A DNA stretch of 64,000 nt from Micromonospora_E sp048060115 (GCF_048060115.1 NZ_JBHMIM010000037.1:11331-75330), one strand, 5' to 3'. Shown: positions 1 through 8,797, numbered from the stretch's first letter. Numbers and translations: made by a program. The notes: a model not told the origin generated them from the sequence alone.

Positions 1-1
1 C

Positions 2-409
2 GACCCTCGTACCCACGGGGGTGCACTGACCTCGGCCGCGTCGCAGATCGCCCGGGCGATCAACGCCAGGGCGCTGGTCGCCTTCACCCAGACCGGCGAC
101 ACCGTGCGCCGGCTCTCCCGGCTGCACTGCGACCTGCCGCTGCTGGCCTTCACCCCGGTGGCCGAGGTGCGTGACCAGCTCGCGCTGTCCTGGGGGGTGG
201 AAACCTTCCTGATGCCGTTCGTGCAGCACACCGACGACATGTTTCGCCAGGTCGACCAGGCGATGCTCGGTCTCGGCCTGGCCACCCCCGGCGAGTACGT
301 GGTGATCGTCGCCGGTAGCCCGGTCGGCACCCCCGGCTCGACCAACACCCTGCGGGTGCACCAGCTCGGCAGCCTCGTCGACGTCGCGGCGGCCCGGGCA
401 TTGCAGTGA
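2..409 (+). CDS. pyk: Pyruvate kinase, C-terminal part (5' end outside window)
   Basis: Pyruvate kinase converts phosphoenolpyruvate and ADP to pyruvate and ATP in the cytoplasm, the last step of glycolysis. Only about 135 C-terminal residues are present; the frame is open from base 2. They cover the C-terminal alpha/beta domain, with the family-typical stretches ALVAFTQTGDTVRRLSR, PLLAFTP, WGVETFLMPF and the terminal VIVAGSPVGTPGSTNTLRVH. No active-site residues are inside the window. The stop overlaps the GTG of the thioesterase gene by 4 bp, as in M. tuberculosis where pykA precedes tesB. The assignment is strong although the gene is cut by the window edge. Confidence 0.95.
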   Translation, partial: DPRTHGGALTSAASQIARAINARALVAFTQTGDTVRRLSRLHCDLPLLAFTPVAEVRDQLALSWGVETFLMPFVQHTDDMFRQVDQAMLGLGLATPGEYVVIVAGSPVGTPGSTNTLRVHQLGSLVDVAAARALQ

Positions 410-1356
410 CGGCAGGTGCTCAACCGCCGGTCGGGCGGCCCCCGGCCGGCGGTGATTCCCACCCCGAGGTGCCGGCGGATTCCGGGCCAGTCAGCGGCCA
501 GGCCGCCGTCGACCACCTGCTGGAAGTTCTCGACCTGGCGCGGACCGGCCCGGCGGCGTTTCGCGGGATCAGTCCGAAGGTCGGGCCGCAGCGGGTCTTC
601 GGCGGGCAGGTCGCCGGCCAGGCGCTGGTGGCCGCCGGTCGCACCGTCGACTCCGAGCGGCTGGTCCACTCCCTGCACGGCTACTTCGTCCGACCCGGCG
701 ACGGCACCGAGCCGATCGACTACGTGGTGGAGGACATCCGGGACGGTCGGTCCTTCTCGGTCCGTCGTTCGGTGGCGTACCAGCACGGCAAGCCGATCTT
801 CTTCATGTCCGCGTCGTTCCACCGGCCCGAGGACGGTCTGGAGCATCAGGCCCCGCAGCCGCCCGACGTGCCGGCGCCGGACGCCGTGCCGACGATGGCG
901 CAGCGACTCGCCCGATACCCCGAGCGGCTCGGCGTCTGGGCGGTGATTCCCCGCCCGATGGACGTCCGGTACGTCGGCGAGCCGGGCCTGGTCGCGCCGG
1001 GCGACCGGCCCGCCGACCCGTACCAGCGGGTCTGGATCCGGGTGGACGGCAAACTGCCCGATGACCCGTTGCTGCACGCCTGCGTGCTCACGTACGCCTC
1101 CGACCTGACTCTGCTCGACTCGGTGTTGTCCGTGCACGGCGAGGTGTGGGGGCCGGGGGGAGTGGTGGGGGCGAGCCTGGACCACGCGCTGTGGTTCCAT
1201 CGGCCGTTTCGCGCCGACGAGTGGTTCCTCTACGATTGCTGGAGTCCGTCCGCTGCTGGTGGGCGGGGTCTGGCCACTGGTCGGATGTTCACCCGCGACG
1301 GCCGGCACATCGCCAGTGCGGTCCAGGAAGGCCTGGTCCGCCGGATCGGCCACTGA
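406..1356 (+). CDS. tesB: Acyl-CoA thioesterase II (TesB family)
   Basis: Hydrolyses acyl-CoA esters to free fatty acid and CoA. The 316 residues hold two hot-dog domains (about 40-150 and 195-312). Family signatures are QRVFGGQVAGQAL and LHGYFVRPGD in the first and SLDHALWFHRPFRADEW and VQEGLVR in the second. The Asp of SLDH and the Gln of QEG correspond to catalytic positions known in E. coli TesB. The N-terminal 30 residues are proline/glycine-rich and probably disordered, so a later start cannot be excluded. The GTG start overlaps the pyk stop (GTGA), implying translational coupling. Length fits the actinobacterial family. Confidence 0.93.
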   Translation: MTAGAQPPVGRPPAGGDSHPEVPADSGPVSGQAAVDHLLEVLDLARTGPAAFRGISPKVGPQRVFGGQVAGQALVAAGRTVDSERLVHSLHGYFVRPGDGTEPIDYVVEDIRDGRSFSVRRSVAYQHGKPIFFMSASFHRPEDGLEHQAPQPPDVPAPDAVPTMAQRLARYPERLGVWAVIPRPMDVRYVGEPGLVAPGDRPADPYQRVWIRVDGKLPDDPLLHACVLTYASDLTLLDSVLSVHGEVWGPGGVVGASLDHALWFHRPFRADEWFLYDCWSPSAAGGRGLATGRMFTRDGRHIASAVQEGLVRRIGH

Positions 1357-1433
1357 CCTGATGGGCAGGGCCGGTTCAGGTCGAGGCCGGCCGGCCGGTA
1401 TGAAACTGGAAACCGTGCCGTAACCTCACAGGT

Positions 1434-1895
1434 ATGCGCCTTTCCGCTCGGGTCGACTATGCGCTTCGTGCCGTCGCCGAGCTGGCGCTGGCGGCGACCT
1501 CGCCGCCGAGGGCGGTGCTCACCGCCGAACAGGTCGCCCGGTCCCAGGGCATTCCGCCCAAGTTCCTGGAGAGCATCCTGCTGCAGTTGCGCCGGGCTGG
1601 CGTGGTGCAGTCGCAGCGTGGGCCCGACGGCGGCTACTGGCTCGCCCGCCCCGCCGAGGAGATCAACCTCGCGGAGATCATCCGGGTGATCGACGGTCCG
1701 TTGGCGAACGTGCGCGGGCATCGGCCGGAGGACCTCGGCTATCAGGGACCCGCCGCGGCGCTGCAGGAGGTCTGGATCGCGCTCCGGGCCAGTGAGCGGG
1801 AGATCCTCGAGTCGGTCTCGGTCGCCGATGTCGCCACCGGGAAACTCCCGGACCGGGTGCGTGACCTGACCGCGGATCCTCGCGCCTGGAGCTGA
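1434..1895 (+). CDS. Rrf2-family transcriptional regulator
   Basis: A 153-residue Rrf2 winged-helix regulator. The N-terminus (MRLSARVDYALRAVAELA) and the DNA-binding segment with IPPKFLESILLQLRRAGVV followed by SQRGPDGGYWLARP are characteristic. No CxxC/Cys cluster for an Fe-S ligand is visible, so it belongs with non-IscR, CymR-like Rrf2 proteins. It lies 138 bp upstream of, and co-oriented with, a TauE/SafE-type sulfur exporter. Several Rrf2 members control sulfur or cysteine metabolism, so control of that exporter is a reasonable inference. An inverted repeat overlapping the start region of the exporter promoter is a candidate site. Confidence 0.9.
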   Translation: MRLSARVDYALRAVAELALAATSPPRAVLTAEQVARSQGIPPKFLESILLQLRRAGVVQSQRGPDGGYWLARPAEEINLAEIIRVIDGPLANVRGHRPEDLGYQGPAAALQEVWIALRASEREILESVSVADVATGKLPDRVRDLTADPRAWS

Positions 1896-1964
1896 TCCGT
1901 TCCACCGCGTCGCCGGCGTGCCGACGGATGGTCGGTACGCGTCGTGCCGGCCCGCGACCGACTG

Positions 1965-2008
1965 TTGACATCAGGCCGTCGCCGCACAATACTCTACTAA
2001 GTCTGTAG
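1965..2008 (+). promoter_or_regulatory. Promoter and candidate Rrf2 operator of the TauE-like gene
   Basis: TTGACA at 1965-1970, a 17-bp spacer and AATACT at 1988-1993 form a near-consensus housekeeping promoter. Immediately downstream, CTACTAAGTCTGTAG (1994-2008) is an imperfect inverted repeat with CTAC/GTAG ends, placed where a bound repressor would block initiation. Assignment to the neighbouring Rrf2 protein is inferred from position only. Confidence 0.45.
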
Positions 2009-2033
2009 GTTTGATCGTAGAAGTAGGTGGAGT

Positions 2034-2957
2034 GTGCGTAGGCTACTGATCCTCGCGTTGGTGGGACTGGTCGCGCAGTTGGTCGACGGCGCGTTGGGGA
2101 TGGCCTACGGTGTCACCTCGACCACCCTGCTGTTGGTCGCCGGGGTGGCGCCGGCCTCGGCCAGTGCCTCGGTGCACCTGGCTGAGATCGGCACCACCCT
2201 CGCCTCCGGTACGGCGCACTGGCGATTCGGCAACGTCGACTGGCGGGTGGTGGCGCGCATCGCCGTACCGGGCGCGGTGGGCGCGTTCGCCGGGGCCACC
2301 GTGCTGAGTTCGATCTCCACCGAGACCGCCGCTCCGTGGATGGCCGGCATCCTGCTCGCGCTCGGCACCTACCTGCTGATCCGCTTCGCCCGACCGGTCG
2401 CGGCCCGGCCCGGCGGCCGGCCGCTGCGTACCCGGTTCCTCGCCCCGCTCGGGTTGACCGCCGGGTTCATCGACGCCACCGGTGGCGGAGGCTGGGGCCC
2501 GGTCGCCACCCCGGCGCTGCTGGTGTCCGGGCGGATGGCGCCCCGCAAGGTGATCGGTTCGGTCGACACCTCGGAGTTCCTGATAGCCGTGGCGGCCAGC
2601 ATCGGGTTCCTGATCGGCCTCGGCTCGCAGGGCTTCATCTTCCCGATCGTCGGAGCGCTGCTCGTCGGCGGCCTGATCGCCGCGCCGATCGCCGCCTACC
2701 TGGTGCGGATCGTGCCAGCGCAGCTGCTCGGTGCCGCCGTCGGCGGGCTCATCGTGCTGACCAACTCCCGTACCCTGCTGCGGGTCTTCGAGGTGTCCGA
2801 CGGCGTCCGCTACGCCGTCTACCTGGCGGTGGTCGCTGCCTGGGCGGTCGCCTTCTGGCTGGCGCTACGGGTGCTGCGGCGTACCACCCGATCCGAGCCC
2901 ACCCCCACCCCTCATGATCACGACGATCTTGCGCTTATCGATGCACAAAAGGGGTAG
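2034..2957 (+). CDS. TauE/SafE-family sulfite/organosulfonate exporter-like membrane protein
   Basis: Integral membrane protein of 307 residues with about eight hydrophobic segments. Two homologous halves each carry the family motif: VAQLVDGALGMAYGVTSTTLL near residue 12 and TAGFIDATGGGGWGPVATPAL near 143. The family moves sulfite, sulfonates or related sulfur anions, usually outward; the substrate here is not readable. The GTG start follows a GTGG-rich weak ribosome site. The last 12 residues (HDHDDLALIDAQ region) are encoded by a dispersed palindromic repeat that crosses the stop codon, so the natural C-terminus has probably been replaced by repeat-derived sequence. Confidence 0.9.
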   Translation: MRRLLILALVGLVAQLVDGALGMAYGVTSTTLLLVAGVAPASASASVHLAEIGTTLASGTAHWRFGNVDWRVVARIAVPGAVGAFAGATVLSSISTETAAPWMAGILLALGTYLLIRFARPVAARPGGRPLRTRFLAPLGLTAGFIDATGGGGWGPVATPALLVSGRMAPRKVIGSVDTSEFLIAVAASIGFLIGLGSQGFIFPIVGALLVGGLIAAPIAAYLVRIVPAQLLGAAVGGLIVLTNSRTLLRVFEVSDGVRYAVYLAVVAAWAVAFWLALRVLRRTTRSEPTPTPHDHDDLALIDAQKG

Positions 2958-2984
2958 GAGCTCTCGACAACCGCAAGATCGTCG
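2921..2984. repeat. Dispersed palindromic repeat, copy 1 (probable bidirectional terminator)
   Basis: Perfect 13-bp inverted repeat, CGACGATCTTGCG at 2921-2933 and CGCAAGATCGTCG at 2972-2984, around a 38-nt centre. It sits between two convergent genes and overlaps the end of the TauE-like gene. The first 27 bases differ from a second copy at 63887-63913 at only two positions, so this is a repeat family and not merely a terminator. Confidence 0.75.
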
Positions 2985-2989
2985 GTGAC

Positions 2990-4534
2990 TCAGGGGCTGA
3001 GCAGGTCGGTGGCCGCCTCGGTGATCAGGTCCCAAGCCGCCGCGACGTGGCGCCGTTCGGTACGCGGCGCGCCCACCGCCAGTCGCAGGGTGAACCGACC
3101 GGCGACGCGGGTGTGGGTCAGGAACACCTGGCCGCTCGCGTTGATCCGGTCCAGCAGCGCCTCGTTGACCTGATCCATCAGCTCCTGGCCCCGCGCCGTA
3201 TCGACCTGGCCCGGCTGATCGCGCAACCGGAAGCAGACCAATGAGAACGGTCCCGGCATCACCACCTCGAACCGGTCGTCGGCGCGTACCTGCCCGGCGA
3301 ACCAGGCCGCGTGCGCCACCCCGCTACGGACGTGCGTCCGCAGGCCCTGCACGCCGTAGCTGCGCAGCACGAACCACAACTTCAACGCGCGGAACCGCCG
3401 ACCTAACGGCACCTGCCAGTCCCGGTAGTCGATCACCGCGCCCGAGTCGGTGACGGCGTTGCGCAGATACTCCGGCATCACCGTCAACGCCTCGACCAAC
3501 TCTGCCCGGTCGGCCACCCAGAACGCGTCACAGTCGAAGCCGGTGAGCAGCCACTTGTGCGGATCGAAGCAGTACGAGTCCGCCCGATCAAGCCCGGCGT
3601 GCGTCCAGCGCAACTCCGGACAGACCGCAGCCGCACCGGCATAGGCGGCGTCCACGTGCAGCCACACCCCGTACTCGGCACAGATCTCGCCGATCGCCTC
3701 GACCGGGTCGATAGCGGTGGTGGAGGTGGTGCCGATGGTGGCCACCACGATCGCCGGGCGGCGGCCGGCCGCCAGGTCCGCGTCCAGTGCGGCACGCAGC
3801 GCGTCCGGGCACATCGCCAGCGTCCGCGGATCGACTTCGACCAGTTGTACGCCCCGCTCGCCGATACCCGCGATCCGGGCCGCCTTCTCGATCGACGAGT
3901 GCCCCTGCGTCGAGGTGTAGACGGTGTATCCGGCGGTGGTGGTGCCGGAGTCCCGCCAGGTGCCGCCGCTCGCCCGGTGCACCGCGACCAGGGTGGCCAC
4001 CAGCGTCGCCGACGACGCCGAGTCCTGGATGACGCCGCCGCCGGCACGGTGGGAACGGAACTGGTCCGGCAGGTCCAGCAGTTGGGCCAGCCAGTCCAGC
4101 ATCACGGTCTCCACCTCGGTGCACGCCGGGCTGGTGGTCCACAGCATGCCCTGGACTCCGAGCCCGGCGCTGACCAGGTCGCCCAGCACACTCGGCGCCG
4201 ACGTGTTGGCCGGGAAGTAGCCGAAGAAGCCGGGATGCTGCCAGTGAGTCAGGCCGGGGACCACCACCCGGTCCAGGTCGGCGAGGATCACGTCGAATGA
4301 CTCGCCCTGCTCCGGCGGCGCCGCCGGCAGCGCTCGGGTGACCGTGCCAGGCGGCGTCGCCGTCTGCACCGGGTGCTTCTCCAGCGACTGCCAGTAGTCG
4401 GCGATCCAGTCGACGACCGCGTGTCCGGCCCGGCGGAACTCGTCCGCCGACAGGTGGGTGCCGCCCGGCGTCTGGTCCGATCCGGCCGGGTGCCCGGCCG
4501 GCGTCTGGTCCGATCCCTGCGCACGTGCTGCCAT
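2990..4534 (-). CDS. PLP-dependent aromatic L-amino-acid decarboxylase family protein
   Basis: Group II decarboxylase that removes the alpha-carboxyl of an aromatic amino acid (Trp, Tyr, Phe or DOPA) using pyridoxal phosphate. The 514 residues show the N-terminal THLSADEFRRAGHAVVDWIADY, the substrate/cofactor loops HPGFFGYFPAN and GVIQDSASSATL, the WLHVDAAYAG strand with the PLP-contacting Asp, and FDPHKWLL with the Schiff-base Lys near 327. The first 25 residues precede the conserved domain and derive from an in-frame 33-bp duplication (copies at 4465-4483 and 4498-4516). The ATG is 12 bp after the lacI-like stop, so the gene may be the third cistron of a bglX-lacI-decarboxylase transcript. 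Substrate specificity cannot be called. Confidence 0.9.
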   Translation of the reverse strand: MAARAQGSDQTPAGHPAGSDQTPGGTHLSADEFRRAGHAVVDWIADYWQSLEKHPVQTATPPGTVTRALPAAPPEQGESFDVILADLDRVVVPGLTHWQHPGFFGYFPANTSAPSVLGDLVSAGLGVQGMLWTTSPACTEVETVMLDWLAQLLDLPDQFRSHRAGGGVIQDSASSATLVATLVAVHRASGGTWRDSGTTTAGYTVYTSTQGHSSIEKAARIAGIGERGVQLVEVDPRTLAMCPDALRAALDADLAAGRRPAIVVATIGTTSTTAIDPVEAIGEICAEYGVWLHVDAAYAGAAAVCPELRWTHAGLDRADSYCFDPHKWLLTGFDCDAFWVADRAELVEALTVMPEYLRNAVTDSGAVIDYRDWQVPLGRRFRALKLWFVLRSYGVQGLRTHVRSGVAHAAWFAGQVRADDRFEVVMPGPFSLVCFRLRDQPGQVDTARGQELMDQVNEALLDRINASGQVFLTHTRVAGRFTLRLAVGAPRTERRHVAAAWDLITEAATDLLSP

Positions 4535-4546
4535 CTGCCGAGTCGA

Positions 4547-5740
4547 TCAAGAATCGGTACGGCAGGCAAGCACTTCTCGTGGGTCAGTCGGTGCGGGTCG
4601 GCCGCCACCGGCGCTGGCGGCCCGCGACATTGGGCGGCCCGGGCGCGGCCCGGTGGCGATGCTGGCCGGCGGGACGCTCGCCGGCGCCGTACTGGCCCGT
4701 ACGGTCAGCCTCGGGTCGAGCAGAGTGGCACCGGGGACGGTCTCCCCGGCGACCTTGCGCATCAGCAGGCTCACCGCCTGGCGGCCGACCTCCTCCGCTG
4801 GGATCAGCACCGAGGTCAACGTCGGGCCGGAGCGCTCGGCCACCTCGTCCGGGCAGATCGCCACCACCGAGATGTCATCGGGTACCCGCCGGCCGAACGT
4901 CGGCAACGCGGCCATCACATGACCGACGGCGGCCTCGTTGTGGACCACCAGCCCGGTCAGCCCGGGATGGCGGTGCAGCAACCCGGCCAACTCGCTGCGC
5001 ACCGCGTCGTAGCTCTCCTCGCAGGGTTGGGTGACGGCGAGAACGTCGTGTCGGGCCGCTGCCTCGGTGCATCCGGCCCGGGTCCGGTGGGCGAAGCCGG
5101 TCTCCCGTTCGTAGACCACCGCCGGCGCGCCGAGCAGGGCGATCTGACGGTGCCCGAGTGTGACCAGGTGCTCCACGCATGCCGTCCCGGCACGGTAGAA
5201 GTCCAGGTCCACGCAGGTCAGCCCGTCTGCGTCGGCAGGGAAGCCGATCAGCACGCTGGGGCGTTCGAGCTCGCGTAGCATCGGCACTCGGGAGTCGCGC
5301 ATCTCGACATCCATCACCACGATGCCGTCGACCATGGCGCTTGCTGCGATCCGGCGTAGCCCGGACGGTCCTTCGTCCGCGGTGACCAGCAGGACGTCGT
5401 GGTCGAACTGCCGGGCGGTGGTCACCACACTGGTGGCGAACTGCATCAGCACCGGCAGGTGCATCCCGGAACGCAGCGGCAGGACCAGGGCGATCACGTT
5501 CGCCCGCCGGCTGGCCAGCGCGCGGGCGCCGGCGTGCGGGTGGTAGCCGAGCACCTGGATGCTGGCCAGCACCCGTTCCCGGGTGGTCGTCGAGATCGCC
5601 CGCTTGCCACTGAGTACGTAGGACACTGTGCTGACCGCGACGCCGGCGTGCCGGGCCACGTCGGCGATCGTCACCATGTCGGCGCGCTTGCCGGCGGCGG
5701 GTGTCGGATCGCCGTTGGTCAACCCTGACGGAGTGGACAC
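4547..5740 (-). CDS. LacI-family transcriptional regulator
   Basis: A 397-residue repressor. The helix-turn-helix begins near residue 22 (MVTIADVARHAGVAVSTVSYVLSGKR) with the hinge helix GYHPHAGARALASRR. A periplasmic-binding-like effector domain runs from about 80 to 345 (ANVIALVLPLRSG ... ICPDEVAERSGPTLTSVLIPAEEVG). The GTG start overlaps the stop of the upstream GH3 gene by one base (TAGTG), so the two are translationally coupled and the GH3 product's sugar or a derivative is the likely effector. A perfect palindrome with a central CG pair lies 140 bp upstream of the GH3 start. About 45 residues at the C-terminus look unstructured. Confidence 0.93.
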   Translation of the reverse strand: MSTPSGLTNGDPTPAAGKRADMVTIADVARHAGVAVSTVSYVLSGKRAISTTTRERVLASIQVLGYHPHAGARALASRRANVIALVLPLRSGMHLPVLMQFATSVVTTARQFDHDVLLVTADEGPSGLRRIAASAMVDGIVVMDVEMRDSRVPMLRELERPSVLIGFPADADGLTCVDLDFYRAGTACVEHLVTLGHRQIALLGAPAVVYERETGFAHRTRAGCTEAAARHDVLAVTQPCEESYDAVRSELAGLLHRHPGLTGLVVHNEAAVGHVMAALPTFGRRVPDDISVVAICPDEVAERSGPTLTSVLIPAEEVGRQAVSLLMRKVAGETVPGATLLDPRLTVRASTAPASVPPASIATGPRPGRPMSRAASAGGGRPAPTDPREVLACRTDS

Positions 5741-8658
5741 TAGGCTCCTCCATCCTTGTCCTCACCCGGGCCACTTCCGACGGCACCAGCGAAACTCAGG
5801 TAGCTCACCGTAGCGCCTGCGGTGCTGAACAGCAGATACAGGTCTCGTATTCCGGACAGACCATGCAATTCCGTCCGTACCTCGGCCCAGTTGTCCCGGC
5901 CCCCCGTCGCGGGTACCGGCAGCGTACCGGCCACCGGCCCGATCAGCGGATCGTCCAGCCGCAGGGTCACCGTCGACCCGCCGGACTGCGGGTCAGCGGC
6001 GTGATGAGCGACCCGGGCGGTGACCGCCGTCGGCCCGCAGCCGAAGTCGACGCCGGCGAACGCGAGCCAGCCACCGTCCTCGGCCGCGACGACCGTGGCC
6101 CGCCCGCCCGCGTGGTCGGTCGGGACCATGCCGGCGTAGTCGTCGTTGTCCGCCGCCCACAGCGGACCGGCCATCGGGTCGCGTGGGCCGATCTGCTCAC
6201 CGCGTACCACCAGGGTCGTGGTCGCCAGCAGATCGGCGCTGGATCGGCCGACGGCCACGGTGTGCCGGGCATCCTCCACCACCAGCCGGTTCTGGGTGAC
6301 GTCCCAGGTCGCCAGGTCGGCTGCGGCCAGCCGCAGCCGGAGGGTCGTCTCCGCCGCCGGCGCCAACCTGATCTTGCCGAAGCCGCGGAGCTGGCGTAGC
6401 GGTTGCTTCGCCCGGGAGTGCCGTTGCCGGGTGTAGAGCTGCACCACCTCGGTTCCGTGGCGGGCACCCGTGTTGCGTACCGTGACGCTCACCTCGACCT
6501 CCCCGTCGGCCGCCACCTCGTCGGCAGAGAGCACCAGGTCACGATACTCGAAGGTACTGAAGCTCAGTCCGTGGCCGAACGGATACAGAGGGTCACCGCG
6601 ATAGTAGAGGTACGTGGCGTCCGAGGCGATGATGTCGTAGTCGAGCAGGTCGGGCAGGTCCGCCGCGCTGCGGTACCAGGTCTGGGTCAACCGCCCACCC
6701 GGATCGGCGTCGCCGCAGAGCACCTCTGCCAGCCCGGTGCCATGCTCCTGGCCACCGTGCGACGACCAGACGATCGCCGGCACGTGCCGGTCGGCCCAGT
6801 CCACCGCGTACGGGTAGCTGCTCGTCAGCACCAGCACGGTACGCGGGTTCGCCGCGTACACCGCCCGCAGCAGCTTGTCCTGCGCTTCGGGCAGCGTCAG
6901 GTCGGTGCGGTCCTGGGTCTCCCGACCGCAGACCATCGGGTGGTTGCCGAGCACCACCACCGCCACGTCGGCGTCGCGGGCCAGCGCAGCCGCTTCCCGG
7001 GCGCCGTCGCTGACCGGTTCGACGGTGAAGGATGTGGCCGCGTCGACGCTGGTGGCGGCGGCGCGCAACGACCCGTCGGGGTCGATCACGACGTACCGGT
7101 CCCGGGCTAGGTGGTGCAGCGCCTGCCGGCCACTGCCGGCGCGTACCAACCGGAACGTCTCGTTGACCACCCAGCCGCCGGGCCCGGTACGGTCGTTGAT
7201 CAGCACGCCGTCGTCGCCGGCAGCCAGGTAGCGGCCGTTGGCCACACTGCGCAGTGCGACCACACCGTCGCCCCAGCTGAAGACGTCGAACCAGCTGTCC
7301 GGGACCGCCTCCGGGGCGGTGGCCAGCAGCGGGCCGCCCGCCGGCGCGTCGCTGGCCCGCAGGTAGGTGGTGCCGGCGCCGACCCGCAGCGCGACCCGGT
7401 CGACGCCCTCGTGGTGGGTGACGGTCGTCCCGGCCAGCCGGGTGGCGAGTCCGGCGCGCGGGGTGACCGCGTACGGCAGGGTGCCGGAGTACCAGTCGGT
7501 GTGGGCGGTGTCGGCCAGCGGGCCGACCACCGCGATCCGCCGGATGCCGGCCGGGTCCAGTGGCAGCAACGGCGTCCCACCGGCCTGCGTCGGCTCGTTG
7601 CGCAGCAGCACCACCGATTCACGGACCGCTGCCCGGGCGAACTCCTGGTGCGCCGGGCAGTTGACGACGGCGGTGCCCGTCGCCGCGTACGGGTTGGCCT
7701 CGACCGGGTCCAGGTCGCCGAGCCGGATCCGCACGGCGAGGATGCGCCGGACCGCGTCGTCGATGTCTGCCTCGGTGAGTAGCCCTTGGGCCAGCGCGGC
7801 GCTGATCCGTCCGATCGTCGGGGCCGAGTCGGCGTCGTCCTCGGTGAAGCTGTCGATCCCGGCCCGCAGCGCCGCCGCGTAGCCGGTGACGTGGTCCGGG
7901 TGGTAGCCCTGGGTGCCGGCGATGTTGGTGGCCGCACCCGCGTCGCCGACGACCAGGACGTCGTCGGCGCTCCACCGGCGCAGCTCGTCGTTGATGAGTG
8001 GGCTGAGATGCGCCGGACGTCCGTTGACCAGGTTGTACGAGGCCATCACGCCGACCGCCGCGCCGGCGGCGATCGGTGCCCGGAAGGCGGGCAGTTCGTA
8101 CTCGTGCAACACCCGGGGCGGCAGGTTGCTGCTGGTGGTGGCCCGGTCGGTCTCGTTGTTGTAGCCGAGGAAGTGTTTCAGGGTGGGCGCGGTCCGCAGG
8201 TAGCGTGGGTGGTCGCCGCGCAACCCGAGCGCGTACGCGGTGGCCAGTTCGCCGGTCAGCCACGGGTCCTCGGCGTACCCCTCCTCGTTGCGACCCCAGC
8301 GCGGATCACGCAGCGGGTTGACCACGGGAGCCCACACGTTCAACCCGGCACCGCCGGGGTCCTTGTGGTGCAGGGCGCGTACCTCGTCACCGACCGCCTC
8401 GCCGATCTTCCTCAGCAGGTCCGGATCCCAGGTGGAGCCGAGTCCGATCGCCTGGGGGAAGACGGTTGCCGGCCCGAGCCAGGCCACGCCGTGCAGGGCC
8501 TCGGTGCCGGTGCGGAAGCCGGGCAGCCCGAGCCGGGGCACCGGCGGCTGGTGCTGGTGCAGCAGGCCGATCTTCTCGTCCAGGGTCAGCCGGTCGAGCA
8601 GGTCGGTGACCCGGGCGCGGAGGGGCTGTTCGGGGTCGCGGAACGGGCTGTCGCTCAT
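5740..8658 (-). CDS. Glycoside hydrolase family 3 beta-glucosidase/beta-xylosidase with fascin-like and CBM6-like domains
   Basis: Retaining GH3 enzyme of 972 residues without a signal peptide, hence probably cytoplasmic. The N-terminal TIM-barrel-like domain (about 20-320) holds KHFLGYNNE (161-169) and VVGDAG with nucleophile Asp near 239. The alpha/beta sandwich contains VAVVVLGNHP and TSSYPYAVDW. Between these, about 430-560, an inserted segment with repeated VALRSVANGRYLA and RYVVIDPDGSL motifs resembles a fascin-like beta-trefoil. A fibronectin-III-like domain (VSVTVRNTGARHGTEVVQLY) follows, and the last 125 residues look like CBM6. The start has a GGAAGG ribosome site. In the island context it would remove backbone glucose (or xylose) from imported oligosaccharides. 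Confidence 0.93.
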   Translation of the reverse strand: MSDSPFRDPEQPLRARVTDLLDRLTLDEKIGLLHQHQPPVPRLGLPGFRTGTEALHGVAWLGPATVFPQAIGLGSTWDPDLLRKIGEAVGDEVRALHHKDPGGAGLNVWAPVVNPLRDPRWGRNEEGYAEDPWLTGELATAYALGLRGDHPRYLRTAPTLKHFLGYNNETDRATTSSNLPPRVLHEYELPAFRAPIAAGAAVGVMASYNLVNGRPAHLSPLINDELRRWSADDVLVVGDAGAATNIAGTQGYHPDHVTGYAAALRAGIDSFTEDDADSAPTIGRISAALAQGLLTEADIDDAVRRILAVRIRLGDLDPVEANPYAATGTAVVNCPAHQEFARAAVRESVVLLRNEPTQAGGTPLLPLDPAGIRRIAVVGPLADTAHTDWYSGTLPYAVTPRAGLATRLAGTTVTHHEGVDRVALRVGAGTTYLRASDAPAGGPLLATAPEAVPDSWFDVFSWGDGVVALRSVANGRYLAAGDDGVLINDRTGPGGWVVNETFRLVRAGSGRQALHHLARDRYVVIDPDGSLRAAATSVDAATSFTVEPVSDGAREAAALARDADVAVVVLGNHPMVCGRETQDRTDLTLPEAQDKLLRAVYAANPRTVLVLTSSYPYAVDWADRHVPAIVWSSHGGQEHGTGLAEVLCGDADPGGRLTQTWYRSAADLPDLLDYDIIASDATYLYYRGDPLYPFGHGLSFSTFEYRDLVLSADEVAADGEVEVSVTVRNTGARHGTEVVQLYTRQRHSRAKQPLRQLRGFGKIRLAPAAETTLRLRLAAADLATWDVTQNRLVVEDARHTVAVGRSSADLLATTTLVVRGEQIGPRDPMAGPLWAADNDDYAGMVPTDHAGGRATVVAAEDGGWLAFAGVDFGCGPTAVTARVAHHAADPQSGGSTVTLRLDDPLIGPVAGTLPVPATGGRDNWAEVRTELHGLSGIRDLYLLFSTAGATVSYLSFAGAVGSGPGEDKDGGA

Positions 8659-8797
8659 GTGGATCGCCTTCCGGGGTCGGCAATGGGCGCCCGTTTCGGG
8701 AGAGACCCTGGCGGCTGGTGAGTCGCTCAGGTCACCCGTGCCGCGGGCACGCGGGGGCGCGAAGTGGAGACAGGTCGCCTGCCCGGGAAGCGTTGGC

